Below, in pieces: positions 41,488 through 52,735 of a DNA stretch of 64,000 bases. The position numbers and the translations under genes were made by a program. The DNA comes from Symbiodinium sp. CCMP2592. Lineage: Eukaryota; Sar; Dinophyceae; Suessiales; Symbiodiniaceae. The first letter of the stretch is position 1; every line of letters begins with the position of its first letter. The stretch is from assembly GCA_905221615.1 (NCBI GenBank), contig CAJNDT010005915.1, positions 58,501 through 122,500 of the forward strand, read 5' to 3'. The notes under the pieces were generated by a model. The model was not told where the DNA came from, made no database searches, and worked only from the letters and a program-made list of their open reading frames with translations.

Positions 41488-44440
41488 GAGGCGGAGTGTC
41501 ACTCAACTGCAGCCTATAGAGTTTCTTCATGTCAAGCGCCCATCATGCCGTAACCGCTCGCCCAAGGTTTCGACCGTCCCTGCTGCATTTCCTTTATGAA
41601 GTCGCCGACCGGCCAGCGGCCACTCCACTGAGCTGTGTCCTTTCCGAGGCTAAGCCTAGCGCCTCAACGTTTCATAGCTCGGAGCTGAAGGCTGTTAAGG
41701 CTGTGCCTTTCCGGAGGTGTTTAGCCGGCATGGAACCCACCAGATGTCTAAGTACATCAGCCTCAGCCCGAGCAGAGTGAGCTATGTCAGGCCGAGCGCT
41801 CGCTAAACCCGCGTGCTTGCGACCTGCCGATTACGGATGTTGGTTTTTAACCCTGGACACTTGCCCAGGGTCACGGCACATTCCCATGGCTTCACCTGGC
41901 TTCCAATCCTACTTAAAGTCCAACTACCACTATAAAAAATCAGTGCAAGTATCCCTGTCCACGCACATCAGCATGGCCATGGGGATTGACCTGCCGACTG
42001 GAGTGGCTGCGTGATTTCTAGAGTGCTACCATTACGGTGTCACACGCGCTGCTGCAACATTTTCGCAGATCTCGCCCACATCTTCTGACAGGAATGGATG
42101 GAAGGGTGTGCACCAGCTCATTTGGGAAACCGTGCGTGTATGCCCGTATATGCTGTTTTAGTGCCATCCATGCTCCTGCTGCTTCTTCGGAGTTTGGACT
42201 CTTCTTTGGCCCGAAACGCGGGCAGACAGATTTTCCAGGAATGTGCTGGGAATCAGCTTGCTTGACCAGTTTTATCCTGTCATCAGAACACTGAACAGCA
42301 ACCACATCTTCCTCGTCGCCAAAACAAGGTTAGCTCAAAGCAAGCCGACGCCGCCAGCTGCAGCAAGGATCGAATTGGCACTGTGGTGTCTACGCCCGAT
42401 CGAAGCTCAGAACCTAAAACTTCCGAACACAACTCGACAATTTTTGGGGCGGCACAGGGATACAGGTTCTGGCTCCTACGAATTAGTGTCTTGAACCTTG
42501 GCCTTGCCCTCAAGCCGGCAGCTGTGTCAGATCTATGAGGCACAAGCAGAGTGACAGACTCGCTATCTGTCAGATGGCATGGCAGTCTGAAGACTGGCGC
42601 GGAAGGTAGACCGCATGCATCTTGGGTACGGCAACAGCCGGCATTTGAAGCCTTGCTGTGGCCAGAAGCGCCAAGAAGTGCCATGCGTTGCAGCAAAGGC
42701 CCGGCTGAGGTGGCGCGTCGAGAGCAGTGCACGCAGTTGCCGAACCACTGAAAGCAGTGCCTCGAATCTGACGCAACATGATGGACGACCCTGCAAAAGA
42801 CACATGCCGTAGCTTTGCAGTTCCGTCCATGTCGATTCCGACCAGATGCGTGCTGAGGTGGCGATGGAGAGAAGGACGTGGCCAGCGATGTGGCAATGTT
42901 GACAGGCTCCCGCTCTCGACATGAATCCATCAGCTCACAAACGAGCTGCCTTTATTCTGCTGTTGCTTGTGGTACAGCTGCAGGTCTGGCTTCGAAACTT
43001 CTGTCGAGCTACAAGGACGTGCGCGCAATTTGCTCCTCTTTATGCAGCCTTTTGCGTACCTTGCGCAACCCTCTCGACTCTCCTTTGTAGAATGTCGAGC
43101 ACTCGCTGAACTTGGAAGCCGTGGCCAATTGGCCACGGCTTTTGTCCTGGCAGGCCGCCGTCTCGACAGATGCCGTGTCCAAGATGATCGAGGAGGCCTC
43201 CTCTCGCTCGCTGTTCTGTCGTGGGTTCAGAGCGGGGAGCCGGGCAGCCCACAGGCTAGCATTTCAACACGTTTTGCACATGGTTTTTAGGTGATCTACC
43301 AGTTTTTGATCCTTTCTCTTTTCGTCCTGCCCCTCCATGTTTGCGTCCTGACGGCGGCTTCATCTTCCGGGACATCGTTCTGCCTTCGCGGCTTGGCCTG
43401 GCCGCTTGAAAAACCACAGTGTCGCCATAGGTGTGAGAAGGGATACGCCAGGTGTCTGTGCGCAACTGCAATCACCATCCCCTCCCGATCATTCTCGTCA
43501 CCGATGCAGAAACCAAGTTACCGGCAAGCAAGAGTAAGTTCGGCTGGTGCTATGTCAGAACTCGGCGGGACACCAGGGTAAAGGGTCAAGTGCAAGGCCA
43601 CAGACAGTGGTGCACACACGGCGCACATGTACGCACCATCCGGGTTTCTGCGATGTCACGTTTAGCAGAGGCAGGTAAGAGGGGGTTAAGTAGGCAAACG
43701 AGGCTGCAGGTAAGAGTGGGGCCGGAGCGGCACGCCAGAATTCACGACGCAGCAGAGACTCGTTGCGGAGGTGCGCGGGAAGGATGCCAGCTGGATTCGC
43801 ACAAGGAAGAAACAGCGAAACATGCAGGTGATGAGTCAGTTCATGCGCACAACTGGATGTTACTCATTGTTTTTTTCATTTAGCTGCTTCCAGCGGCCAT
43901 GGTGGTGTTCACTACGGGCAAGTGAGCAGTCAGTTCCCTGAAGCGGCTCGCCAAATCGCATCTTTTTCCACTGCAAGGATACCACTGCTATTGATTCCAG
44001 CACGATTGCTATTTGAGGATGTTCTGCTCAAAAGAAATCCTCAGTGCTTCCCCTTTCGGTCGTCGACGCAACATCGGGTCCCGCGCGGAGATCAGGCGAT
44101 CGGGCTTTCGGGTTCAGGAACAGCACCACTCACCACTCCTCACGGCCGCTGCCGCTATCAGCCATCGACATCGTCTTCGTCGTCCTCCTCCGAATTGTGC
44201 CAGGATGTTCTGAATTCTGCTGATATCTAGAGGCTAACGGCTAACCGAATCCAGCCAAACAGACGCTCTGATGCTGAAGCCTCACCCTAGTTGACGAAGC
44301 TGGACTCGTGTGCAGGTGGTACGATATGGTGGCTGTGAGCTACATACCACATCTTCGGTACTTGGTGGCATCACCTCGCAGGAGGCTGATGATAAGTGCG
44401 GGGGGCATGTGAGATAAGCCTGAAGGCTCACGCTCAGGTC
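41488..44440. other. Sparse region, weak exon candidates
   Basis: The best + strand piece is about 43110-43265 (EAVANWPRLLSWQAAVSTDA followed by VSKMIEEASSRSLF), preceded by good acceptor-like AGs. Segments at 43720-43840 and 43922-44060 are open but ambiguous. The 215-codon - strand frame at 42283-42930 overlaps other open frames and is not supported. Confidence 0.25.
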
Positions 44441-44444
44441 CTCG

Positions 44445-44725
44445 GAGGTCGCAGGCCGTAGCATGTTGGCTTGGTGTGTGCGGGTATGCCAGGTCGTGAA
44501 GCTGGTCACCAAGCAGTACTCGCCTTTCTGCGAGATCCTCGAAGCCTGGTTCGGAGCAGTATCAGCAAGTCTGCTGCTTCTCGGCGCCTGAGGCAACACG
44601 CTTCTCTATGACGGTCTGCAGGGCAAGATGCAGGTTGGAGCCTCCCGCAGCACAGAAAGACGAGAAGCTTTTGCAACTTGCGGCGGCACTGAACCATCAG
44701 CTTCTGTTGCAGGTCCTCGAAATGT
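44445..44725 (+). CDS. Orphan exons, possibly one helical protein
   Basis: One + frame ends at 44591 with a coherent stretch (VVKLVTKQYSPFCEILEAWF, then GAVSASLLLLGA). A second, 44652-44722, reads QKDEKLLQLAAALNHQLLLQ then VLEM. Both are helix-forming with leucine spacing; the first ends in a possible membrane segment. No family is recognised and the connecting splice sites were not resolved. Confidence 0.35.
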
Positions 44726-46041
44726 GATGCAGGTTGAATCGATGCCAGCTCGTTCCATTATCCGGCGCCAACATGCCATCATGACTCAAGACGAGCATGG
44801 CAGTTTGCAAAACAGCAGGGCTCAGATGTCGTCTGCAGATTGTATACGTCGTGCTCAACTTGCAGCATGCATGCATGCGCAGTGCTTCGTGCCCGTGTGT
44901 GTTTCGCAAGGCTGAAATGGGGAACACTCCATCGGGTGAGTACGGCGACTACGACATGGCCACAAAGAGCATCGAGGCGGTTGCCTGCTGGTGAGCTGCG
45001 CAGCACCGAGAAGTTGGCAGGATCGCCTCCGGAAGGTGAACGACATCTGCAGCCAAGCGTGTCTCAGCGGCAAGTCCAATGTCAGCATGGTCAGTATTTG
45101 AGTAGAGCGTCGGACCTCTCTTGCCACCGTGAGCTTTCTTGCAGTCATTGTGATCTAGCAGCTAGCTTCCTGCTTTCAGATCGCACCACCTGACTCAGAA
45201 GCCTGCAGAACCACGGCATGAAACGAACCAGAAAGATGGAAGGTGCCAAGGCAGTCCAACTTGTCAGGAACTTCAACTAGCACGCTGCAGCTCTTGCATG
45301 TAGTGGTAGGTGACACTGTAGCCTTAGAAGCTCGTGCTGTCCTTTCAGCCTCTGTTGCTTTGTTGATCCTTGCTCGCAGCCGTGCATGCGAGGCAGTTGT
45401 GCTTTCACTGAGAGCTCTGTGCCTGCCTCAGGTTTGCAGAACCTTCGCAAAGGTCTGAACAGCCGAGCGGGGAAGCGTATTGATATCCGGTAATTCAAGT
45501 TCACCGTGGATGGATGATGCTCAACATGACGACGATGCTACTTTACTGGTATGGCTTCGTCAGAAGGCGATCTCAGCCAAGGCTTGTTCATACGCAGCCA
45601 ACTAATCAGCGCTTCTGGCACGAGAGAGTCTCCTTCGCACAACTGGCAACCTTGGTTGCCTCTCTGCACGCCCGTGTTTCACCCTCGAGCCCTCGAACTT
45701 CTGCTAGCAGATGAGCAGAGCCACGCCGTCAACCGGATTCTGCAATCATTGTCGAGGCTGGTCAATTTTGTGTAAAGATTAAGCGACGACGCCTGAGTCT
45801 GCTCGTCTGCTGGGATAAAACCCTGCAGTGGCACAAGAATGCTTGCGGGTCATCCCCACTGCTTTGCAACAGTGCTCATGAAATCAGTTGCGCGTGTATT
45901 TTTTGAGCAGCATTGCTGACCACATGCCATCTGCATTATACAGCAATCTCGAGTTGAGTCCCTCGAAATGCATCCTTGGCTGGCCTCGTTTGCCTTTGGC
46001 TCGCAGAACATTGGCCTCCCTTCTAAACACATTTAAGAGCC
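44726..46041. other. Stretch without an identifiable gene
   Basis: Overlapping short ORFs on both strands. A small + segment near 44917-44990 (EMGNTPSGEYGDYDMATKS) has coding-like composition and begins at a plausible ATG, but it stands alone. Confidence 0.25.
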
Positions 46042-46908
46042 ATGAGATGGACCACGAGAACACTTCGACAGACCTGTCCCAGCTCACGTCACAGTAACGC
46101 AGTACACGTAGCAGTGCCCGGCCTGGCTCCGTGGCTGCGGCGATGCATTTCGCAAGACGTCGCACGGATGACTGGACGGCTTGAGTTGCAATATCGTTCG
46201 CCATTGACGTGGCAGTCGCGATGTGCTCCTCGCGTGGGGAATGTTTCGCCTGTCTCCTGGAAAGGCAGGGCCGCAAAGCACAGGGAGGCTTGTCCTGTTC
46301 TGCAGGGCCAGCGCCCGCCGAGGCCGCAACGGATTGAGTACTCTCCAACCGCGCCGGTTGAAGTTGCATATGACTTGTCTTCTGTTCCAGAGCCACCTCC
46401 TCTGAACTGCAGCGTAGGAGGTGTTGACGACGAGGACGGTGATGTCCATGGAGTCCTTTCCAGGGTCGAACTGTCCAGGTACATAGCCCGAAAAAATGCA
46501 AGCTTGGCTGCCCTTGCCGAAGAATCGCGTCAGCAAAAGCAGAGAGCTGCCCTTGGTGATGGTGATTGGCAGGGCGAAGTACCTGGTGCACATTCCGACC
46601 TAAACCCAGGCCTGGAGGATGCAGCAGCTTGGAGACTTGTCCTCGAGGCATTGTCCTTTGAGCGGAAGCACTTCAAGCGAGGCTCCTCAAACACGTGGCC
46701 AGATGGTTTCTGGTCTCCAGCATGTCTCTCAAGTCGCGATGAACTGCTGCAGCTGGATGCAGAGCTGACCTCACTCCTTCCTCGGTTCGATGCAATGGAT
46801 GCCCCGGTGTGCGAAGATAGCCTTCGGGCCTTGCCAGCTGCGGTGTTCATGCGGCAACTTCTTTCAGGCCAGAAGTCGCAGAGCCCGGGTGCTTCATTAT
46901 TATCATGA
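46042..46908 (+). CDS. C-terminal exon of an unidentified acidic, helical protein
   Basis: Open from 46042 to TGA 46906-46908. Convincing coding composition begins near 46330 (YSPTAPVEVAYDLSSVPEPP), continues through an acidic linker (VDDEDGDVHG), a charged helix (YIARKNASLAALAEESRQQK) and a C-terminal part with EDAAAWRLVLEALSFERKHF and DELLQLDAELTSLLPRFDAM. The first 95 codons look poorer, so the true exon probably starts after an AG between 46290 and 46340. No catalytic motif or known domain is visible. A 270-codon - strand frame over part of it is a shadow with Ser/Arg-rich composition. Confidence 0.6.
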   Translation: MRWTTRTLRQTCPSSRHSNAVHVAVPGLAPWLRRCISQDVARMTGRLELQYRSPLTWQSRCAPRVGNVSPVSWKGRAAKHREACPVLQGQRPPRPQRIEYSPTAPVEVAYDLSSVPEPPPLNCSVGGVDDEDGDVHGVLSRVELSRYIARKNASLAALAEESRQQKQRAALGDGDWQGEVPGAHSDLNPGLEDAAAWRLVLEALSFERKHFKRGSSNTWPDGFWSPACLSSRDELLQLDAELTSLLPRFDAMDAPVCEDSLRALPAAVFMRQLLSGQKSQSPGASLLS

Positions 46909-46962
46909 TTCATAAAAGCATGAGATGCGTGGATTTTCCCTGGGCCGTGTGTTTGATGTCTC

Positions 46963-47232
46963 GTGTCAAGTGCTTGGGGTTCCAGTGTGCTTTCCTCGAG
47001 AACTGCCCTGCCAGATCTTCGCTTGGCGCTTGGCAACTTGCACGGTGCCGCCGTCGCACTGGCGATCTCCAAGTCTGCAGAGCCAGAGTCCGCTGATCCT
47101 CTTCGGCCGCTGCTACTCATCGCCTGGGAGGATGCTTTGGACTGTGACTTTCTGAAGGCCCACCACTGCTTCCGCCTTGGGCGCCTGGCGATCATTTCTG
47201 CTAAGGCAGAGCTTCTCGTGGCACAGGCCTGA
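46963..47232 (+). CDS. Unidentified exon with helical, coding-like composition
   Basis: Open to TGA 47230-47232. Contains LRLALGNLHGAAVALAISKS, PLRPLLLIAWEDALDCDFLK and CFRLGRLAIISAKAELLVAQ. It starts only about 55 bp after the stop of the preceding exon, in the same relative direction, so it may be the first recognisable part of a separate gene or an alternative 3' exon. Family unknown. Confidence 0.45.
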   Translation: MSSAWGSSVLSSRTALPDLRLALGNLHGAAVALAISKSAEPESADPLRPLLLIAWEDALDCDFLKAHHCFRLGRLAIISAKAELLVAQA

Positions 47233-47699
47233 CACCTCCTTACTCTTTCCGGAATTGTTGGCGCGTTCGCGATGTTCAGGAACTGAGAAATGCGTCTCCC
47301 ACGAAACTCCAGCTTCGAAGGGCAGTACTGCTCTCGGATCATGACATGGAGGGATCGTGACGATGAGAAAGATGAGCGTTTCTTCGTTTGTTAAGGCTGA
47401 TCGCGAGACTGCCGCTGCTAACGCAGCCTTGGCCGTCGGTTACTTGGGCCGTTGAGTTTCCGACATCAGGGAAAGGTTGATCATGGTTGATCTGTGTTGC
47501 GACCCGGAGAGAGGGTGTCGCCTCAGAAGCAAAGGTTCAGTCTCGTTTGCTGCTGCTCGCCATGTCCCATTCCTGGCTCATGCAGCTGCCATGACATGTT
47601 CTGTTCATTCGGCAGAATTTGCATCTGCGCTCAACACAGAGAAGATCGATCTCCTCCACCGGAACAGTCCACGCCATGCTGCAACTAGGGCCTTCAAGG

Positions 47700-48557
47700 T
47701 TCCAGGCCATGTCTCGGAATGGCTGGAAGAGTGGCCTGGCTCGGCCTGCTTTCCAGCTTCAGGCCGAGCCGCCGAGCCTGTCGACACCTTATCCGGTAAC
47801 ACAGTGCCATGCCATCGCCATTGCAGGCAGACAGTTCGCGCAGCCGACCTTCGCTTTGCCAGCCCTGAAAACGAGCTTCGTTTTCGGCATGACTTGGTGC
47901 AGCAGTCATTTCGACTAGCAGCTCCAGCAGGCATCTTCGCGAAGCTTAAGCTTCGTCTCGGAGAGGTTTGAGCTGACTCCTCTAATAGTGCAGCTTCAGG
48001 CCGGCTGTTGTCACTTCTGTTGGCGGAACTCTGGTTGCCTCCATCGGAATCGAATTGCCATGTCTTCAGTATCAAGACGTCGGGGTTTCCTCCAAACCTT
48101 CCGCTGCTTAGCAGTCGTTGGAAACCGACAATCGTGACATTCCAGATCAAGACGTTCCGCAACATGAGCTGCTTGCACTGGTGACGTTTGTGATCATTTG
48201 TGGATGCTTTGGTGTGCTGGTGTTCTGCTGCCAGGTCTGACACAGGTTGCACTGCAGCTCGTCATCGCTGCCAATCGCCTGTCTCAGGCCTGACAGTACC
48301 CTGTCTCGTGAGCAAAGGGAATGAGTGGTGAATCTTGGCGTAAGGAGATGCATTGGAATGCCGGCATGTCAGCGCCTGATCTGATGTTCTTGTTGATGCA
48401 GGCTTGGCAGCTTGGCTTAATGCGTGTGGCTGGTGCATGTACTGCCTTCAGCATGAAGCAGGCAAGTGCTGCGGTGCTGATGGTTCTTGCCTGCCTTCAC
48501 GGCCTCTTCTCCAAAGGTGAGAGGTGGACTGCCCAGGAACATCCGTTAAGCCTTTAG
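47700..48557 (+). CDS. Exons of an unidentified membrane protein
   Basis: Several + segments are coding-like. About 47829-47968 contains RAADLRFASPENELRFRHDL. 48115-48234 is bounded by TTAGCAG and a GT donor and contains DNRDIPDQDVPQHELLALVT then FVIICGCFGVLVFCC, an acidic stretch followed by a clear transmembrane helix. About 48226-48296 reads LPGLTQVALQLVIAANRLSQ. 48342-48557 contains MFLLMQAWQLGLMRVAG, then ASAAVLMVLACLHGLF, and ends TAG. The order (soluble domain, membrane helix, second helix, stop) would fit one small membrane protein, but the frames overlap in places and only the 48115-48234 exon is well bounded. Confidence 0.45.
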
Positions 48558-48668
48558 GAGTCGAGTGCGAAGTTCCCGAAAAAATGCCACGCCTTTGCTC
48601 TGAGGTGCCGCGGCTTCTCAGAGGCTCTGTGGACCTGTGCTATCAGTGCCAACACTGTCGCCGCAGTC

Positions 48669-48674
48669 CGAGAG

Positions 48675-48719
<45 letters not shown>

Positions 48720-48720
48720 G
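48669..48720 (+). repeat. GA dinucleotide microsatellite
   Basis: An almost uninterrupted AG run with one GCG and one ACAG interruption. Confidence 0.97.
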
Positions 48721-49020
48721 CAACAGTGTGGGTGGGCATTTGCGTGTTTTTGCCTCGAACCTGGAGCCTCACTCGCGTTGGAACGCCGATAGTAGGGTCG
48801 GATTTCTTGTGGGGGCAGACCTTTTTGGTCAGGCCCTCAGGCTTAAAAGTTTAGAGACCCAGGCCCCTGCCGTTGGTGTGTCTGAGCTCTGGTCTTCAAG
48901 GCGGGTTGGGGGTACTAGTGTTCGGGTGTTGTGGTTGGCAGTACAGGCCCGGTCTCTTATGTCCGACTGCGTTTCTCAGCACGTTAACTCCCCAGTGCGC
49001 GAAATCGCGCGGGGGGTCGG

Positions 49021-49070
49021 TGCACGCAGACTCCCCTGGCTGTGCTGAAGAAGAAGACGAGAGAGACAGC
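49021..49070 (+). repeat. Left copy of a short direct repeat bounding the 49-52 kb block
   Basis: GACTCCCCTGGCTGTGCTG followed by AAGAAGAAG and a GAGAGA run. The matching copy is at about 52055-52105 (GAGTCCACTGGCTGTGCTG, AAGAAGAAG, then GAAGAGAGAG). The copies are about 3.03 kb apart in the same orientation. Confidence 0.6.
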
Positions 49071-49206
49071 TCACGACCAACCAGCACGGAAACCAGCATG
49101 CTGGACAAGGCTGGGACCGCAACTAAGCGAAGATCACACGGGGTGCGGGGTAACACCGTGCCACACCGAACACGAACCACGGCGTAGCGCTCGCGCGCAG
49201 GGCCCT

Positions 49207-49239
<33 letters not shown>
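49207..49239 (+). repeat. AGCA tetranucleotide microsatellite
   Basis: About eight AGCA units followed by a short GAGAGAGA run. Confidence 0.97.
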
Positions 49240-49399
49240 AGAGAGACAGCGTAACGCGCCTGCGCAGGGGAGGGAGGCTTGCAGCCCCAACCCCAAACGC
49301 CCGGCAAGCGGTGGGGAGGCAACTCCCTGCCACAGCCCTCGCGAAGGAAAGAGGGATGGAGGTGGAGGGGGATGGGGTGAAACCATGAATCCTTGACGC

Positions 49400-49680
49400 C
49401 CCGTGGCGGTCAGTATGAATTCTGCATAGGTACTAGTACTTTCAACCATGGCACTGCAGCATACGGACATGTATATATTCCGTTACATATGGACTCGCAA
49501 GTGGTTCAAGACACCATAGCTCTCTCTGTGTAGCAGTGGAAACAGCTTGCTCCGTGCAAAGGCCATTAGGTCCTTCGGGCCTCACTGTGCCCAGATCCTT
49601 CCTCTGAAGGGGGGTTTCGATATCTTGGGGGCATTTTCCTGGTAGCGCCCCTCGCCTAGTACCGCCTCTGCGGTTGGTTT
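49400..49680 (+). repeat. Dispersed repeat, copy B
   Basis: Colinear with 16110-16440: TGGCGG, GTATATATTCCG, GTGGTTCAAGACACCATAG, GTAGCAG, CTCCGTGCAA, TTCGGGC, CTCACTGTGCCCAGATCC, TTCCTCTGAAGGGGGG and CCTCGCCTAG. It lacks the long CT expansion of copy A. No gag-like reading follows; instead the purine-rich block starts. Confidence 0.75.
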
Positions 49681-49734
49681 GGGCCAACTATGTCATCAGG
49701 CCACAAACGGCCTTGCACAGGCAAGTCAAGGTCC

Positions 49735-49800
49735 CTTCTCGCTTCACTGTGCCCAGATCCTTCCTTTGAAGGGGGCCCATATCTGGTGGCAGGGGGAGTG
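49735..49800 (+). repeat. Dispersed repeat, partial copy C
   Basis: Repeats the 3' part of copy B about 160 bp downstream: CTTCACTGTGCCCAGATCCT, TTGAAGGGGG, ATATCTGGTGGCAGGGGG. It probably arose by a local tandem duplication. Confidence 0.7.
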
Positions 49801-49884
49801 GAGAGGGACAGGGAGTGGGAGAGGGAGAGGGGGCCCCGAACAAAGCAAAGGGGATGTGAGATAGGGAGAGTGTCTCTTCACAGT

Positions 49885-49915
49885 ACTCTCTCTCTCTCTC
49901 TCTCTCTCTCTTCCT
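49885..49915 (+). repeat. CT dinucleotide microsatellite
   Basis: A CT run following TCACAGTA and ending CTTCCTTC. It precedes the purine-rich block much as the CT run in copy A precedes the gag remnant. Confidence 0.95.
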
Positions 49916-49928
49916 TCTTCGCCCAGGT

Positions 49929-51107
49929 TTGACGAATGAAGAGGGAGAGGGAGACAGCCACCACCCCGACCACAAGGGGGGACACAGCAGGGCTTTTCCT
50001 TTTACTCGCCAACGGCCAGAGCCTTTGTCCCTATCGAAGGACACGCGACCCAACCCAAGGCAGCGGGGGGACAACCAAAGCAGCCGGCAGCTCCCAAACG
50101 ACCGCCACCACAGCCGCCCAGTGACTCGGAAACCAGCTGGCCGAGCGAAGACCCCCCGGATCACTCCAATGGTCCAAACACCCCCCCCGGCAGGACCACC
50201 GGAGCTGGGGGAACAAAGGGGGCCAGACCTGCATGAACAGCAGCACCACCACGCCAGCATCACTTGGGGAGGCCACCACAGTGCCATGGCAATCGAAGAA
50301 AGCCCCTCTGAAAAAGGCCCGAAGTTAAGCCTTGGCGTTTCTGCGCAGTGAGACCGAAGAAACGATGTGGGGAGTGGGGGACCCAGGCACGTCAAGCCTG
50401 GACCGCGTGCGGATGGCAACGGGGGAGGAAAGGACCAGAAGCAGCAAAGCAGCAACACAAGCAGCGGCGGCAGCGGAGCACATCCAACAAGCAATGGCCC
50501 TAGCGAGGACCATAGATCTATTTGGGTCGAAGGGCACCTTGCGGCAGCAGCCACGAGCCTTAGCCTAGCAGCTGACGCGGAGTTGGGGAGAAGGGGCGTT
50601 CATGCCCCACCCTCCCCCAACGCTTTCCAGATCGCAGCCCTGGTGATGGGGATCCTCGACGAGAGAGCAAGCAGAGGACACAGGGGGAGCTGGCAGAAGT
50701 GATGGAGCTCACCCAGAGCGGCCAAGCGCTCCTTTGGGGGGGCATGCGCACCGATGCAGCAGAGGAAGCAGAGGTGTGCATACATGGCCTCATCGCGCAG
50801 TACCCGCTGGGCATGGAAAGCCCGAAAAAACTGCGGAACTGTCTGGAGGAGGCCGCGGACGGAGTGCAAGTCCTTGTTGGGCTCTGAGAGCATGAGAGAA
50901 TGGAAGCGCACCCGGTTGACGCGATAGCCCTGAGCGGGGGAGCGCAAGAGCAGCCAGCCGGAGAGCAGCGGGGGCAAGCCGATGCGACGCACGTGTTCAG
51001 GGCAAGGCGAACACTACGAGACTTGCTACCCTTCCTGGTGGGGGACACGCTGCAAGCAGCTCGCAGCGCACTGGAACACCTCGACAAGTGGGCCCTCGAG
51101 TATTGAG
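49929..51107 (+). CDS. Broken ORFs of an unidentified, possibly element-encoded protein
   Basis: Consecutive + strand open segments in three frames: 49929-50351 (Pro/His/Arg-rich, disordered), 50332-50578 (contains SKAATQAAAAAEHIQQAMAL, a helix), 50699-50887 (EEAEVCIHGLIAQYPLGMES then KKLRNCLEEAADGV) and 50900-51107 (TLRDLLPFLVGDTLQAARSA then LEHLDKWALEY, ending TGA). The last two are adjacent with a single stop between and look like one interrupted helical protein. The context (dispersed repeat copy B just upstream, direct repeats bounding the block) suggests a decayed mobile element with a structural, gag-like protein, but no zinc knuckle, protease, reverse transcriptase or transposase motif is visible. 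The 313-codon frame on the - strand is judged a shadow. Confidence 0.3.
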
Positions 51108-52054
51108 GGGGCGAAGAAGAAGTGGAGCTCGTCAGGGGAGCAACGACACGTGAGGGGAGGTGCCCCAAGTGACAGCACAGTGAGCCGAGACCCCAGCTCA
51201 CTTGACCAGGACGACTCGTTAGGGGGGCTTGCGGTTCGGTTCCTCCTTTGACAAAAAGTGAGTCAGTGAGCTGGGGCAGCCAATGCACGTAGGTAGCAAG
51301 TTGCAATGCAAGTGAAACCTTGGGGGAAGACACGTACTCTAAGCACCTAGGAGTGCCTACTTTCGACAGGCCCCTCGCTAGCCCAGCCTTGAGGCCCACG
51401 GTAATTCCAGCTACGTTCGTGATAGGCTGCCGTTTTGCTGAGCATGAGGCCGTGCAGTGGACCCCGAGTAGAGTCTCACAGTCAAGGGGGGAAGGCACCA
51501 AGGCTCAGGGAACACGTAGTGGGGTGCATGATATCCAACACGTGCGCCGAGCCTTTTCTTTACCGACATAACAACCCCACTAGCAGCCGAGTCGCTGCTG
51601 CACAAAGGGGGGGACCTTGCTGCCTAGGTGACGGGTTTGTTGTCGTGCAGGGTAGAGTACCCCAAAGACCCCCCAAGGGCAGCAGCTGCTCGGAACAGTT
51701 CTTTTGCTATTCACACCCCCCGGAGAGACAGCACCGCAAGCAGAAGGGGGTTTTGGCTTCTGTGTGGACATGTTGTGTTGGGCCGACCCTTCTGCCAGCA
51801 GCTGCATGTGGGAGATGTCCGAGCTGTGAAATGCAAGCCCCGCGGTTGGTAGCCACAGGGGCACGGAGATGAGGCAGGTTGGGTGTGCGATAGCGTTGAG
51901 GGTCGGGGCTTGCAACTCGGGGAGTCAGGGCAAACTTTGTAGTACAGCCGCGGTCAGCGGGACCCCAAAACTGTCCGCTCATTAACACAATGGATGGTCG
52001 GGCGGGCTGAAGGCCTGAGGGTCACAACAGTGACCGCTAAGCCCGGCAGAAAAA
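51108..52054. other. Right half of the 49-52 kb block, no gene seen
   Basis: G-rich on the + strand with GGGGGG and CCCCCC runs. ORFs on both strands are short and of poor composition. It ends at the right copy of the short direct repeat. Confidence 0.4.
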
Positions 52055-52105
52055 AAGAAAGAGTCCACTGGCTGTGCTGAAGAAGAAGAATCAGAAGAGA
52101 GAGCG
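52055..52105 (+). repeat. Right copy of the short direct repeat bounding the 49-52 kb block
   Basis: GAGTCCACTGGCTGTGCTG followed by AAGAAGAAGAA and GAGAGAGCG; pairs with about 49021-49070. Confidence 0.6.
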
Positions 52106-52160
52106 AGCGTGATGGGACAGAACGAGCGAGATCTTTCATTGCTCGAGCCATGGAAATTGA

Positions 52161-52700
52161 TTGAGGCCGGTGTCCTCCATGGAAGATGGTGGCGACTTTG
52201 GGTTGAAGAGAGGCTGTGAGCACTGTGTGCTTTGCAATACTGGCACTGATGCCAGTCTTGCCAGGGAGCTGGACTGCTTGGATGGAGAAGCATCAGAGCT
52301 CTCCGCAGCTCTTCTCAGCGTTGCGGGATACCCGGCAGCCAGCACTTTCTGCCGCTCTGAACGATCGACGAAGGTGTAAGTAGTGTGTAAGTTGTACCAA
52401 GGCCTTCGTTTCGATTGCTTGCCATGTGCTCCCTCTCCGGTGTTGCTTCCTCGGTCCGTTGGTGATCCTGGCTGGGGTGGCCTGCTGCTTCCAGGCCAAG
52501 TGGCCATGAGACCAGAATTGCCGTGTGAGCTGGCTTACCCAATTGGGCTCCTGCAGGCCGTGATGGGCGCTGCCGCTAGCCAAGGTCGCCAGTCAGGCCT
52601 GGCTTCACCAGCAGAACGATTGGATGGCTTGCGACAGATGTGCGGTTGTGGCAAGGTCATTAGCTCATACACGTATCGGTTTTGCTCTGACCGTTTCTGA
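52161..52700 (+). CDS. Unidentified cysteine-containing exons
   Basis: Two adjacent + segments: 52161-52379 (contains CEHCVLCNTGTDASLARELD and GEASELSAALLSVAGYPA) and about 52506-52700 (contains ELAYPIGLLQAVMGAAAS, then QMCGCGKVI and a stop at 52698-52700). Both have coding-like composition and short cysteine clusters that could bind zinc. No family is recognised, and the intron between them was not defined. Confidence 0.35.
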
Positions 52701-52735
52701 CACGCTCGTTAGCACAGAATATCCTCCGAGCGAGG

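Noticed and set aside
42283-42930. 215-codon ORF on the - strand
   Set aside because: Overlaps two other open - strand frames and several + frames; no motif or splice support.
46530-47342. 270-codon ORF on the - strand
   Set aside because: Antisense to two coherent + strand coding segments; Ser/Arg-rich shadow composition.
47605-48252. 215-codon ORF on the - strand
   Set aside because: Antisense to a + strand exon with a clear membrane helix and defined splice edges.
51398-51413. GGTAATTCCAGCT, a word found in small-subunit rRNA
   Set aside because: Only about 14 bases match and the flanks do not resemble rRNA; chance match.
50560-51501. 313-codon ORF on the - strand
   Set aside because: Ser/Pro/Cys-rich product antisense to better helical + strand segments; open because the + strand is purine-rich.
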